Positions 18,701-26,309 of a stretch of DNA of 64,000 nt are shown one piece after another (within the stretch, counting starts at the first letter, position 1; the number at the start of each line of letters is the position of its first letter). The notes below the pieces were generated by a model, which had not been told where the DNA came from, made no database searches, and worked only from the letters and a program-made list of their open reading frames with translations. This DNA is from Chitinophaga flava (GTDB lineage: Bacteria; Bacteroidota; Bacteroidia; Chitinophagales; Chitinophagaceae): positions 1,674,001 through 1,738,000 of the forward strand of contig NZ_QFFJ01000001.1 in the NCBI RefSeq assembly GCF_003308995.1, in the 5' to 3' direction. The position numbers were made by a program, and so were the translations under genes.

Positions 18701-19155
18701 TCCTTGCTTTTTTCAAAAAAGCCTCTGTAAATCTCAAATCCAGGCAACAACTCCTTTCCCTTTGCCTCCACTGGTATGCTGATACTGTTGTCCATGTACC
18801 CTCCCGGCTGGTCATCCGGTATTCCACGAACCACCCTGGAGATAGCACCACCCATATTCAAAGACCAACCCAGACCTGTTTTGGAGGCAATATCTTCCAC
18901 CTTCACTCCACCTGCATGGTAACTCAAGTCAATATTACATTTCAGCTGATTACTGATGCCTGCATAGTTAAATATCGGAATACTTATCTGGGGGATACCT
19001 GTATTCAACGTCACCGGAATATTACCCTGTCGGTGAAAGGCCGTAGCGTCAGGAGAAGGTGGCATTACCTGGTACAACTGAGGTGCCAGCGTTTGTGCCT
19101 CCAGTTTATAAACAACTGTCAACAACAATAAGGATAAGGGAAAAAAGTACTTCAT
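15763..19155 (-). CDS. Large exported YD-repeat protein, RHS partner
   Basis: A 1130-residue protein with a signal peptide (MKYFFPLSLLLLTVVYKLEAQ). The N-terminal half resembles the opening of SpvB/TcB-like and RHS shells (GNIPVTLNTGIPQISIPIFN, CNIDLSYHAGGVKVEDIASK, TGLGWSLNMGGAISRVVRG). The last ~60 residues hold YD repeats (TGVTSSTDERNNMVYYEYDN, then FGRLLMIRDQDKKILKQFDY). It has no RHS core and no tail; the next gene, 43 bp downstream, supplies these. The pair therefore looks like a shell split over two genes, comparable in layout to TcB/TcC. Its function beyond this is inference. It heads the transcription unit, with a 660-bp non-coding region upstream. Confidence 0.8.
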   Translation of the reverse strand: MKYFFPLSLLLLTVVYKLEAQTLAPQLYQVMPPSPDATAFHRQGNIPVTLNTGIPQISIPIFNYAGISNQLKCNIDLSYHAGGVKVEDIASKTGLGWSLNMGGAISRVVRGIPDDQPGGYMDNSISIPVEAKGKELLPGFEIYRGFFEKSKDSEMDIFNFSFNGRSGKFYIGKGTGPDRIVVEPYQKLQVSFNQLNGYDITSFVITDENGVKYEFAARESSGSMALNVDGLILGSNLSGTTSWYLTKMISPSGKDEINFEYSSMGYSYKSAITDNYYLNSGIPSVVSRSYNQVSGTAVYPSRILLPDGTDIKFTYDTGKRLDVPGMETLKKIWINNRRGYELNYQYTGGLENGDPSRNSYRLMLASVQEITAQGNMMPPYQFSYYPGNLPPRNSYAIDHWGFYNGAVNNVTAIPSLDFSITGRTYNIPGGNREVDSSSSLIGTLNKIVYPSGGFTTFEHENNRAYMYRGVENEVHKYLDQNASQFGEVLPLGIIGLQNQPVLEMKLTDPQLSTNVDVIETTFPYADFKFRLYNPAGQVLYTSEAYTYREMVESWHNIPNITNAVDGSYIKVFLNENQFPSLTNILKNSNAYITFSCQYRSLIVSTEMAVGGLRIKKITDYDPVHNKTQYREFKYLMSNNESSGILPVYPRYDYIIDNPYGSTYWAASSNRNSSPYANQDGIIYYKRVETILGNGEMGRIISTFDPAHLVASGSPTPADYPYMYWGIPSWCLGNLKEEEIKDKSGRTVRHTINQYNVTFNTHNAPNFRCLYMASLSMENPYVGGYYAKSYSPVSGMIVKTEEKTKEYSYENNSAPLLETVHQYEYDPSFYQLKTDKNLSDPNNAIITRYKYPNDFPASPVYQGMVARNIIAPAVEQIEERNGQLVRKVESRYKDWFNNGKLYAPESFYVQEGAGANEPRIQFYGYDEHQNILTQANATDALQSIIWDYNGQYPVAKVLNAGSAHIAYTSFESDGSGNWTIPSAARNTSAAFTGKKSYDLGNGNITAVLPAGSTASKVMYWSAGGAATVNGGTGKALASRNGWTLYEHLLPAGTQNVTVSGNVTIDELRLHPQTATMTTATYEPQTGVTSSTDERNNMVYYEYDNFGRLLMIRDQDKKILKQFDYQYQSPVQ

Positions 19156-19816
19156 AGTTTGCCACAGGTTAGGGATGTACTTATTGATCAGTGTCTGGTC
19201 ACGGAAGGGTTAAGGCACAATGCCTGCTACAGTTAACATGCTCGAACAAATCTCACTAAGTATAAAACAATAACAATCTGGTTGTGATAAAATGTAAATT
19301 TAATAAAGTATTCTTGTGGTCAAAATAACACATAAGTGGTAGTCCCATCAATATTGACTATCCTTTCTATAACGTATAAGACTAAACGCTAGTTCATTCT
19401 CCCGAATTATTATAAGCAACCTTTAACGGATCAAAACCTCGTCGGTAAACAAATACTACTCTTCGCAATTGATTGAAGCGTATCTTTTTTCAATGCGTAT
19501 TTTACAGATTTAACGTTGCAATCGTCTGGCACAGAAGCGTAGGTTGTCAATATCACTGTATCATCATTATTTTTCCAGCTCGATAAAATCTAGTCGCTAA
19601 AATCACACATTGGCTGTCTTGCAATAATATAACCGGTTATCATATGCAATTTAATTTCATCGAATAATTGGAATATGTCCATTCCCTACCTGCATATGAA
19701 TATGTAGCCCTTTCAAAACAACTTCTAAGTCAGCCTGATAATATTTTTTTTGGTTGTTCTTCCATTGCTCTAATTATTTTATTAATAAAAAATCACTTAG
19801 AACATTACTTTTCAAT
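19156..19816. other. Long AT-rich non-coding region upstream of the RHS operon
   Basis: About 660 bp without a convincing gene. It must include the RHS-operon promoter, but no exact TAnnTTTG box was found on the minus strand. A short open frame near 19668-19865 on the plus strand is hydrophobic and AT-driven and overlaps the 3' end of a better-supported gene, so it is not called. Base composition is clearly AT-richer than the flanking arg operon, as expected of a degraded or acquired stretch. Confidence 0.5.
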
Positions 19817-20383
19817 TCATGCATATAAAATAGTGATTCTATCATTTATCCTGATGTACATCTGATTAATCAAACCACCAATCAATTCCTTATTTCCCTT
19901 TATCTGCAAACTACGTTGCCCTTTCCACCAGAAATAATCCGCCAATTCATCCAGCAGGTCTATGATAGCTGGATTGTCCAGCAGTTGCATCAGGTATTCA
20001 TCATCTGCCTGCAAAGCGTAATCTCTTATTAGTCCTAACAGCGCATAGAGAGAGAACAGATGCTCATCATTATCTTCATCCAGCTTGTCGATGAACAAAT
20101 CATCCAGATTAAAGGTTGCATAATGGCTGCTGGTATCACTCAGTACTTTTGCCCATTTTCTCAGCCTGTGACTATCAAAATATTCTTCGTATTCAATGGT
20201 AGTAATCAGATCACTGATGGTTAATGCCAGCACGAGCTGTTGCTGATGGTCCACCAGCAGTTTATCCGTATCATTGTCAGTCAAGTCAGCGCCCGAAACA
20301 GTATAATAAGTGTGGCCTTTAAATATTATCTGTAGCAGGTATTTTTGATATTTTTCCGAAGCGGATTGAATAGTATGAGGCAT
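19817..20383 (-). CDS. Unrecognised acidic protein (188 aa)
   Basis: No family recognised. The protein is acidic and probably cytoplasmic, with no signal peptide or membrane segment. Asp/Glu-rich helices occupy the middle and C-terminal half (NLDDLFIDKLDEDNDEHLFS, ADDEYLMQLLDNPAIIDLLD). It starts 11 bp after the stop of the gene at 20395-20868, so the two form a unit. Its size, acidity and closeness to an RHS locus resemble immunity proteins, but it lies upstream of the RHS operon rather than after a toxin tail, so this is only a possibility. Confidence 0.6.
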   Translation of the reverse strand: MPHTIQSASEKYQKYLLQIIFKGHTYYTVSGADLTDNDTDKLLVDHQQQLVLALTISDLITTIEYEEYFDSHRLRKWAKVLSDTSSHYATFNLDDLFIDKLDEDNDEHLFSLYALLGLIRDYALQADDEYLMQLLDNPAIIDLLDELADYFWWKGQRSLQIKGNKELIGGLINQMYIRINDRITILYA

Positions 20384-20394
20384 AAGTATTGAAA

Positions 20395-20868
20395 CTATGT
20401 AAGTTCATTTATGATGTATACCAGATAATTAAACGGTCCTTCCTGCTCCCATTTGCCGTCGCTGCTAAACTGTTTTACAGCTGTGAGAAATTCATCTCTG
20501 TCTTCCCAGTGGGCAATATTGTTTCTGTTCAATGTTAAGAAATTAAACCGGTGCAGATCTTCAGAAGGATCAGAGGTGAGCAGGCCAATAAAGACAATAT
20601 CGTGGCGATCAGTAATTATTTTACCATCCACCAGACATACAGATGCAGGAGAAGGACGATGTTCATCCATCTGATTCCTGGCAGATAAAGCCATTTCACA
20701 CAGCGGATGTTTCTGCAAACAATCAACATGTACAGCGGCATCGCTGAATATATAAAGGGCTTCTTTTGCGTTGCCGCAAAGAGGAGGAAACATCGTATAT
20801 GCGTTACGTTCATCCAGTACCTCCTCACATAACGGACAAGTACTTAGGCCTTGAAATACAATTGCCAT
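20395..20868 (-). CDS. Unrecognised protein with a Cys/His zinc-like motif (157 aa)
   Basis: No family recognised. Near the N-terminus C11-x2-C14 (TCPLCEE) and H47-x2-C50 (HVDC) are spaced as in treble-clef zinc knuckles, and C31 and C57 could also contribute. The C-terminal half is mixed alpha/beta (DIVFIGLLTSD, FNFLTLNRNNIAHW). It has no signal peptide or membrane segment. It is the first gene of a two-gene unit with the acidic 188-residue protein and lies just past the arg-operon terminator. Confidence 0.6.
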   Translation of the reverse strand: MAIVFQGLSTCPLCEEVLDERNAYTMFPPLCGNAKEALYIFSDAAVHVDCLQKHPLCEMALSARNQMDEHRPSPASVCLVDGKIITDRHDIVFIGLLTSDPSEDLHRFNFLTLNRNNIAHWEDRDEFLTAVKQFSSDGKWEQEGPFNYLVYIINELT

Positions 20869-20895
20869 TTCTAATTTATTGACCTCAATATAAAC

Positions 20896-20924
20896 AAAAA
20901 GCCCTTCGCTGTATGCGAAGGGCT
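20896..20924 (-). terminator. Terminator of the arginine operon
   Basis: On the minus strand a 9-10-bp stem (GCCCTTCGC with GCGAAGGGC, 20901-20909 with 20915-20923) is followed by T5. It lies about 25 bp after the argH stop. Confidence 0.87.
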
Positions 20925-20950
20925 CTGGTATACCAATTTTGATAAAGTAA

Positions 20951-22285
20951 TTAACTATTCAACAGCTGCCGAATCGCCTTATCCACAGCCTCAAAAGGAA
21001 ACCCTTTAATCACCTGGTCCATCTGGGCAGCGATCTGCTCGGTGCAGAGGTTACCGATACTACCGGCGTGGGTATGGTTCACTTCTTTCGACGGTGCAAA
21101 GGTTCCGTGTTCGATATCCATGCCTACCTGTTTGTATGCTTCACGGAAAGGAGTACCCTGTAGTACCAGGTTGTTCACCACTTCTACGCTGAACAGATAT
21201 TGGTATTTTTCATCATCGAGGATGTTCTCTTTGATGCGGATGTTTTCCAACATGAGGCGGCTCATGTCTATGCAGTCGCGCAGTGTCCGGAAGGCGGGGA
21301 ACAGGTTTTCTTTCAACAGCTGCAGGTCGCGGTGGTAGCCGGAAGGCAGGTTGGTGATCATCATGGCGATTTCGTTGGGCAGTGCCTGTATTTTATTGCC
21401 ATGAGAGCGGATCAGTTCCCATACGTCCGGGTTCTTTTTATGCGGCATGATGCTGGAACCGGTAGTCAGTTCATCCGGGAAACCGATGAAGCCGAAGTTC
21501 TGGTTCATAAACAAACAGGCGTCCATGGCCATTTTGGCGATGGTGGCAGCAATGCCGGCCAATGCAAAGGCAACGATCTTTTCCGTTTTACCGCGGCCCA
21601 TCTGAGCGTATACGACGTTGTAGTTGAGTGAATCGAAACCAAGCAGACGAGTGGTCATCTCACGGTCAAGGGGGAACGAAGAACCATAGCCGGCAGCAGA
21701 GCCCAGCGGGTTTTTATTCACCACCCGGTAAGCGCCCTGCAACATGGTGAGGTCGTCTACCAGGCTTTCTGCATAAGCACCAAACCACAGCCCGAAAGAA
21801 GAAGGCATAGCAATCTGCAGATGTGTATAACCAGGGATCAGATGGTTTTTGTATTGTTCGCTTTTCTGTTGCAGCAGATCAAACAGCGCTTTCACGGAGC
21901 TGACCATTGTCTCCAGTTCGTGACGCAGGAAGAGTTTCAGGTCTACTAAAACCTGATCATTGCGCGAGCGGCCACTATGAATCTTTTTGCCTACTTCGCC
22001 CAGGCGGCGGGTGAGCAGCAGTTCCACCTGAGAGTGAATATCTTCTACACCGTCTTCCAACACAAAATTACCATCCTGTATGTCTTTGTATATGTTCTTC
22101 AGTTCCTGCTTTAAAACAGTCAGCTCTTCTGCTTCCAGCAGGCCAATGCTTTGCAGCATGGTAATGTGGGCCATAGAGCCCAGCACGTCAAACGGTGCCA
22201 GGAAAGCGTCCATTTCACGGTCTTTTCCTACCGTGAATTTCTCAACAGCATCCAGGGATGCTTTATCTTTTTGCCACAGTTTCAT
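20951..22285 (-). CDS. argH: Argininosuccinate lyase
   Basis: A 444-residue member of the fumarase/aspartase superfamily that splits argininosuccinate into arginine and fumarate. The signature TGSSIMPHKKNPD is present, together with the conserved IHSGRSRNDQV and GYTHLQIAMPS stretches. The ATG at 22285 (MKLWQKDKASLDAVEKFTVG) is preferred over an in-frame ATG 33 nt upstream, because it gives the family N-terminus. It is the last gene of the arg operon, 52 bp after argE and before a strong terminator. Confidence 0.96.
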   Translation of the reverse strand: MKLWQKDKASLDAVEKFTVGKDREMDAFLAPFDVLGSMAHITMLQSIGLLEAEELTVLKQELKNIYKDIQDGNFVLEDGVEDIHSQVELLLTRRLGEVGKKIHSGRSRNDQVLVDLKLFLRHELETMVSSVKALFDLLQQKSEQYKNHLIPGYTHLQIAMPSSFGLWFGAYAESLVDDLTMLQGAYRVVNKNPLGSAAGYGSSFPLDREMTTRLLGFDSLNYNVVYAQMGRGKTEKIVAFALAGIAATIAKMAMDACLFMNQNFGFIGFPDELTTGSSIMPHKKNPDVWELIRSHGNKIQALPNEIAMMITNLPSGYHRDLQLLKENLFPAFRTLRDCIDMSRLMLENIRIKENILDDEKYQYLFSVEVVNNLVLQGTPFREAYKQVGMDIEHGTFAPSKEVNHTHAGSIGNLCTEQIAAQMDQVIKGFPFEAVDKAIRQLLNS

Positions 22286-22337
22286 AAAATTATTTTTGCT
22301 CACAAAGGAAAAATGCAAGTGCCTTTATGTGATTAAA

Positions 22338-23402
22338 CTACTGTATCATTTCAAGCAACTGTATATAACTACCGATACCATCACGGATCTCTTCCAGGTA
22401 GATATATTCATCTGCTGTATGTGAACGGGCAGAATCGCCAGGGCCCATTTTCACGGAGGTGGCGGGTATCAGCGCCTGGTCTGAAGTGGTAGGAGAACCA
22501 TAACAGGTTTTTCCTACGGAGATGCCGGCCAGAACAAACGGATGGTCCATCGGGATGAAGGAAGGACGCATACGCATGGAACGTGGTTTTACTTCGCAGC
22601 TCACGTTGGCCTTGATGATCTCCAGCAGTTCTTCCAGTGTGTACTGGTCGGTAGCGCGTACGTCTACTACAAAGCTGCAGTCTGCCGGCACTACGTTGTG
22701 TGCTTTGTTGGACGTCTGTATCACGGTAACGCTCATCTTCACCGGACCCAGGGTGTCAGACACTTTAGGGTAACGGTAATCGCGGAACCAGTTGAGGTCA
22801 GGCAATGCCTTGTACAGCGCGTTCTCGCCTTCTTCTCTGGCAGCGTGGCCTGCTTTACCATAGCTGGTGCAGTCCAGCACCATCAGCCCTTTTTCTGCGA
22901 TGGCCAGTTGTGTCTGGGTAGGCTCGCCTACGATCGCAAAATCGATGGCGGGCAGTTGAGAGAGGATGCTCTCTACGCCGTTAGCGCCGCTGATTTCCTC
23001 TTCAGCAGTGGCAGAGAGGATGATGTTGTATGCCAGGTCTGTACGATGATAAAAGTGCAGGAAGGTGGCGATGAGGCTGACGAGGCAACCGCCGGCATCA
23101 TTGCTGCCGAGGCCAAAGAGTTTGCCGTCTTCCACATCCGGACTGAAAGGGTCGCGGGTGTATTGTGGATTGGGCTTTACAGTATCGTGATGGGAGTTGA
23201 GGAGTATATTACGTTTGGCCGGATCGAAGTGTTTGTTGTAGGCCCAGATATTGTTGAGATGCCGCTCATGCGGTATGTCCATGGTGGTCAGGAAGTCACT
23301 GATCACTTGTGCGGTGCCGTCTTCTTCCCGGCTGATGGAAGGCGTGGCGATGAGCTGTTTCAACAGCGCCACGGCCACGTCGTATAATTTTTCGTTCCAC
23401 AT
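22338..23402 (-). CDS. argE: M20-family N-acylcitrulline/N-acylornithine deacylase (ArgE type)
   Basis: A 354-residue zinc peptidase-like amidohydrolase. Visible M20 landmarks are NSHHDTV (metal His and Asp), GLGSNDAGG (bridging Asp), TAEEEISG (catalytic and metal Glu), VGEPTQ and the C-terminal SHTADEYI (metal His). Between a transcarbamylase of the ArgF' type and argH, its likely substrate is N-acylcitrulline (acetyl or succinyl) rather than N-acetylornithine; this follows from pathway order and is inference. It starts 3 bp after the argB stop, indicating translational coupling. Confidence 0.88.
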   Translation of the reverse strand: MWNEKLYDVAVALLKQLIATPSISREEDGTAQVISDFLTTMDIPHERHLNNIWAYNKHFDPAKRNILLNSHHDTVKPNPQYTRDPFSPDVEDGKLFGLGSNDAGGCLVSLIATFLHFYHRTDLAYNIILSATAEEEISGANGVESILSQLPAIDFAIVGEPTQTQLAIAEKGLMVLDCTSYGKAGHAAREEGENALYKALPDLNWFRDYRYPKVSDTLGPVKMSVTVIQTSNKAHNVVPADCSFVVDVRATDQYTLEELLEIIKANVSCEVKPRSMRMRPSFIPMDHPFVLAGISVGKTCYGSPTTSDQALIPATSVKMGPGDSARSHTADEYIYLEEIRDGIGSYIQLLEMIQ

Positions 23403-23405
23403 AGA

Positions 23406-24194
23406 TTAGCATATTAAGGTGCCTGCCACCGTATCGGTTGTGTTGCTCAGCACGTCGTCTGCGTGTCCTATCAGCACTTCTTTCACACCATTTTCGATGG
23501 CGGAGAAGGCGTTTTGCAACTTGGGCAGTATGCCGTCCGTGAGTATTTTTTCTTCCAGCAGTTGCTGATAGATTTCTTTGTTGATGAGATGGATCACTGC
23601 ATTATCATCAGAAGGATCGCGTAATACGCCTTTCTTTTCGAAGCAGTAGATCAGCCTTACCTGATAGCTGGCAGACAATGCAATCGCCAGAGAAGCAGCA
23701 ATAGTGTCTGCATTGGTGTTGAGCATCTGCCCATTGCCATCATGGGTGAGTGGTGCAAACACCGGCGTAACACCTGCTTCCAGCAACGCTTTCAGCGGAG
23801 CTACCTGCAGCATCTCCGGCTTTACATCACCTACAAAACCATAGTCAATTTCCTTTACAGGCCTTTTGGTGGCAGGGATGATATTCGCATCAGCACCGGT
23901 GAGGCCGATAGCATTACAGTGGTAAGCTTGTAGTTTGGCCACCAGCTGTTTGTTTACCAAACCACCGTATACCATCGTTACTACATCGATGGTAGCTGCA
24001 TCCGTGATACGTCTGCCATCTACATAATTGGATTGTATACCCAGCTGATCGCCGATACGGGTGGCGATTTTACCGCCACCATGTATCAGTATCTTTTTAC
24101 CAGGTATTGCTGCAAACTTTTCGAGGAAAGCCTGCAACAATACCGGATTGTCGATAACGTTTCCGCCTACTTTTATAATAAACAGATCAATCAT
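23406..24194 (-). CDS. argB: N-acetylglutamate kinase-like enzyme
   Basis: A 262-residue amino-acid kinase. It has FIIKVGGNVID and ILIHGGGKIATRIG for phosphate binding, YVDGRRITDAATIDVV for N-acylglutamate, and GLTGADANII. It phosphorylates N-acylglutamate in the second step of ornithine/citrulline synthesis. No arginine-sensing N-terminal helix is present, so strong arginine feedback inhibition at this step is not expected. It begins 1 bp after the argF' stop and ends 3 bp before argE. Confidence 0.95.
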   Translation of the reverse strand: MIDLFIIKVGGNVIDNPVLLQAFLEKFAAIPGKKILIHGGGKIATRIGDQLGIQSNYVDGRRITDAATIDVVTMVYGGLVNKQLVAKLQAYHCNAIGLTGADANIIPATKRPVKEIDYGFVGDVKPEMLQVAPLKALLEAGVTPVFAPLTHDGNGQMLNTNADTIAASLAIALSASYQVRLIYCFEKKGVLRDPSDDNAVIHLINKEIYQQLLEEKILTDGILPKLQNAFSAIENGVKEVLIGHADDVLSNTTDTVAGTLIC

Positions 24195-24195
24195 A

Positions 24196-25146
24196 TTATC
24201 CTTTCAATATTTCACTCAATACTGCCTGTGCAGCCCATACGCGGTTGCCGGCTTCCTGTATCACGATGGAATTAGGTCCGTCCAGTACTTCATCTGCAAT
24301 CACCACATTCCTTCTTACCGGCAGACAGTGCATTACCTTGGCAGCATTGGTATTTTTAAGTTTATCGTTGGTCACCATCCAGTTGCTGTCTGTGCAGGTG
24401 ATCTTACCGTAATCCTTATACGAAGACCAGTTCTTCACATATACAAAGTCAGCATCTTCCAACGCTTTATCCTGATTGTATTCAATACGGGCGTTACCAG
24501 AGAATTTTTCATCCAGCTCATATCCTTCCGGATGAGTGATCACAAAATCTGTTTCACCCCAGGCATTCATCCACTGGGCGAAAGAGTTGGGAACCGCCTG
24601 TGGCAATGCTTTCACATGCGGAGCCCAGGTCATCACCACTTTAGGTTTGCGGGCCTGTTGCCAGTTTTCACGGATGGTGATCACATCGGTAAGGCTCTGC
24701 AAAGGATGCAGAGTGGCGCTTTCCAGGCTCACTACCGGTACGCCGGCATATTTAATGAACTGGTTGATATATTTCTCGGTATAATCTTCTTCTTTATTTT
24801 TCAACCCGGGGAATGTACGGATGGCCAGAATGTCAAAATACTGCCCCATAACAGCCGCAGCTTCTTTAACGTGCTCGGTGGTATTGCCATTCATCACTAC
24901 GCCATCATTCATTTCCAGCGCCCATCCTTCCTTGTCGATGTTAAACACTACAGCATCCATACCCAGGTTTTTAGCAGCTACCTGTGTACTTAATCGTGTT
25001 CGCAAACTGGGATTCAGGAAAATCATTCCTAACGTTTTGTTCTTTCCTAATTCCTTATCCCTGAAAGGATCTTTCTTGTAGTTCATGGCAATGTCCACCA
25101 AACGCGGGACACTGGGAACATCTGCTGTTGAAATAAATTGCTTCAT
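24196..25146 (-). CDS. argF': N-acyl-L-ornithine carbamoyltransferase (ArgF')
   Basis: A 316-residue transcarbamylase with the carbamoyl-phosphate motif FLNPSLRTRLSTQ (43-55), HPLQSLTD, the HCLPVRR block and the VVMTWAPH and ALPQAVPNSFAQWM stretches characteristic of the N-acetyl/N-succinylornithine transcarbamylases rather than ordinary OTCase. From memory, Bacteroides fragilis SOTCase has Pro at position 90 and the acetyl-specific Xanthomonas enzyme has Glu at the matching site. Here position 90 is Thr (GNTTEH), so acyl preference cannot be read from that residue. Product: N-acylcitrulline. It lies 5 bp after argD. Confidence 0.93.
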   Translation of the reverse strand: MKQFISTADVPSVPRLVDIAMNYKKDPFRDKELGKNKTLGMIFLNPSLRTRLSTQVAAKNLGMDAVVFNIDKEGWALEMNDGVVMNGNTTEHVKEAAAVMGQYFDILAIRTFPGLKNKEEDYTEKYINQFIKYAGVPVVSLESATLHPLQSLTDVITIRENWQQARKPKVVMTWAPHVKALPQAVPNSFAQWMNAWGETDFVITHPEGYELDEKFSGNARIEYNQDKALEDADFVYVKNWSSYKDYGKITCTDSNWMVTNDKLKNTNAAKVMHCLPVRRNVVIADEVLDGPNSIVIQEAGNRVWAAQAVLSEILKG

Positions 25147-25151
25147 TATTG

Positions 25152-26276
25152 CTATTTGACTTCTTTTCTAAACGCTTCCAAAAACTGATCTGCATGTGCC
25201 TGGGTCAGTGCCAGAGATGGCAGCAACCTGATTACATTGGGTTTCGCTTCACCGGTGAAGATTTTGTGTACGCCCAGCAGGTTTTTCCTTACATGAGCCA
25301 GCTCCTCCGGCATCTCGATACCGATCATGAGCCCACGACCTCTTACTTCTTTTACCTGAGAGAATTTTTTCAGTTCTGTCATCAGGTAGTTACCTACAGT
25401 AGCAGCGTTGTCGAGCAGCTTTTCGCTTTCGATTACTTCCAGCACCGCCAGTGCTGCTGCACAAGCCAGGTGGTTACCACCAAAGGTGGTGCCCAGCATA
25501 CCGTATACCGGTTTGAATTTAGGGGAGATGATAATGCCACCTATCGGGAAACCATTACCCATACCTTTTGCCATAGAATAGATGTCAGCATCTACACCCG
25601 CAAAATCATGGGAGAAAAATTTACCGCTCCTGCCATAACCGCATTGCACGGAATCCGCGATGAATACGGCGTTGTGCGCATCACACAAAGTCCGGATCTT
25701 GCGGAGGAAGGATTCGCTGGCCACATTGATACCACCTACTCCCTGTATACCCTCTATAATAACAGAAGATACTTCATGTTGTTTGAAAGCCTCTTCCAGC
25801 GCAGCTTCATCTTCCCATGGCAGAAACACGATGTTTTCGGTTTCATTCACCGGCGCTACAATCTTCGGATTGTCGGTAGCTGCTACCGCCAGAGAAGTTC
25901 TGCCGTGGAAGGATTTGCGGAAAGCGATTACTTTCTTTTTACCATTGTAGAAAGAAGCCAGTTTCAGTGCGTTTTCATTAGCTTCCGCACCGGAGTTGCA
26001 CAAAAACAGCTGATAGTCCGTTTTACCGGAAACCTTGCCCAGGAGAGCTGCCAGCTCTTCCTGCAAAGGCATCTTCACAGAGTTGGAATAGAAGCCTACT
26101 TTATGCAGCTGGTCTGTCAAACGTTTTACATAATGCGGATGGGTATGACCAATAGAGATTACGGCATGACCACCGTACAGATCCAGGTATTCGTTGCCTT
26201 TATCGTCCCATACGTTGGAACCGGCAGCTTTATCTATGATGATGTCGTTTACGGGATAAACGTCGAAAAGTTTCAT
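25152..26276 (-). CDS. argD: Acetylornithine aminotransferase-type enzyme
   Basis: A 374-residue PLP-dependent class-III aminotransferase. The PLP lysine lies in SMAKGMGNGFPIGGI, and the family stretches NVWDDKGNEYLDLYGGHAVI, LCNSGAEANENALKLA and FHGRTSLAVAAT are present. It converts N-acylglutamate semialdehyde to N-acylornithine. It is 33 bp after argC and 5 bp before argF'. Confidence 0.94.
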   Translation of the reverse strand: MKLFDVYPVNDIIIDKAAGSNVWDDKGNEYLDLYGGHAVISIGHTHPHYVKRLTDQLHKVGFYSNSVKMPLQEELAALLGKVSGKTDYQLFLCNSGAEANENALKLASFYNGKKKVIAFRKSFHGRTSLAVAATDNPKIVAPVNETENIVFLPWEDEAALEEAFKQHEVSSVIIEGIQGVGGINVASESFLRKIRTLCDAHNAVFIADSVQCGYGRSGKFFSHDFAGVDADIYSMAKGMGNGFPIGGIIISPKFKPVYGMLGTTFGGNHLACAAALAVLEVIESEKLLDNAATVGNYLMTELKKFSQVKEVRGRGLMIGIEMPEELAHVRKNLLGVHKIFTGEAKPNVIRLLPSLALTQAHADQFLEAFRKEVK

Positions 26277-26309
26277 GATGTGATGTAAAATTGAAAATGA
26301 TCAAAACGA

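Noticed and set aside
19668..19865. A 65-codon hydrophobic frame in the region upstream of the RHS operon
   Set aside because: Composition follows the AT-rich DNA, no promoter or ribosome site is seen, and it overlaps the 3' end of the better gene at 19817-20383.
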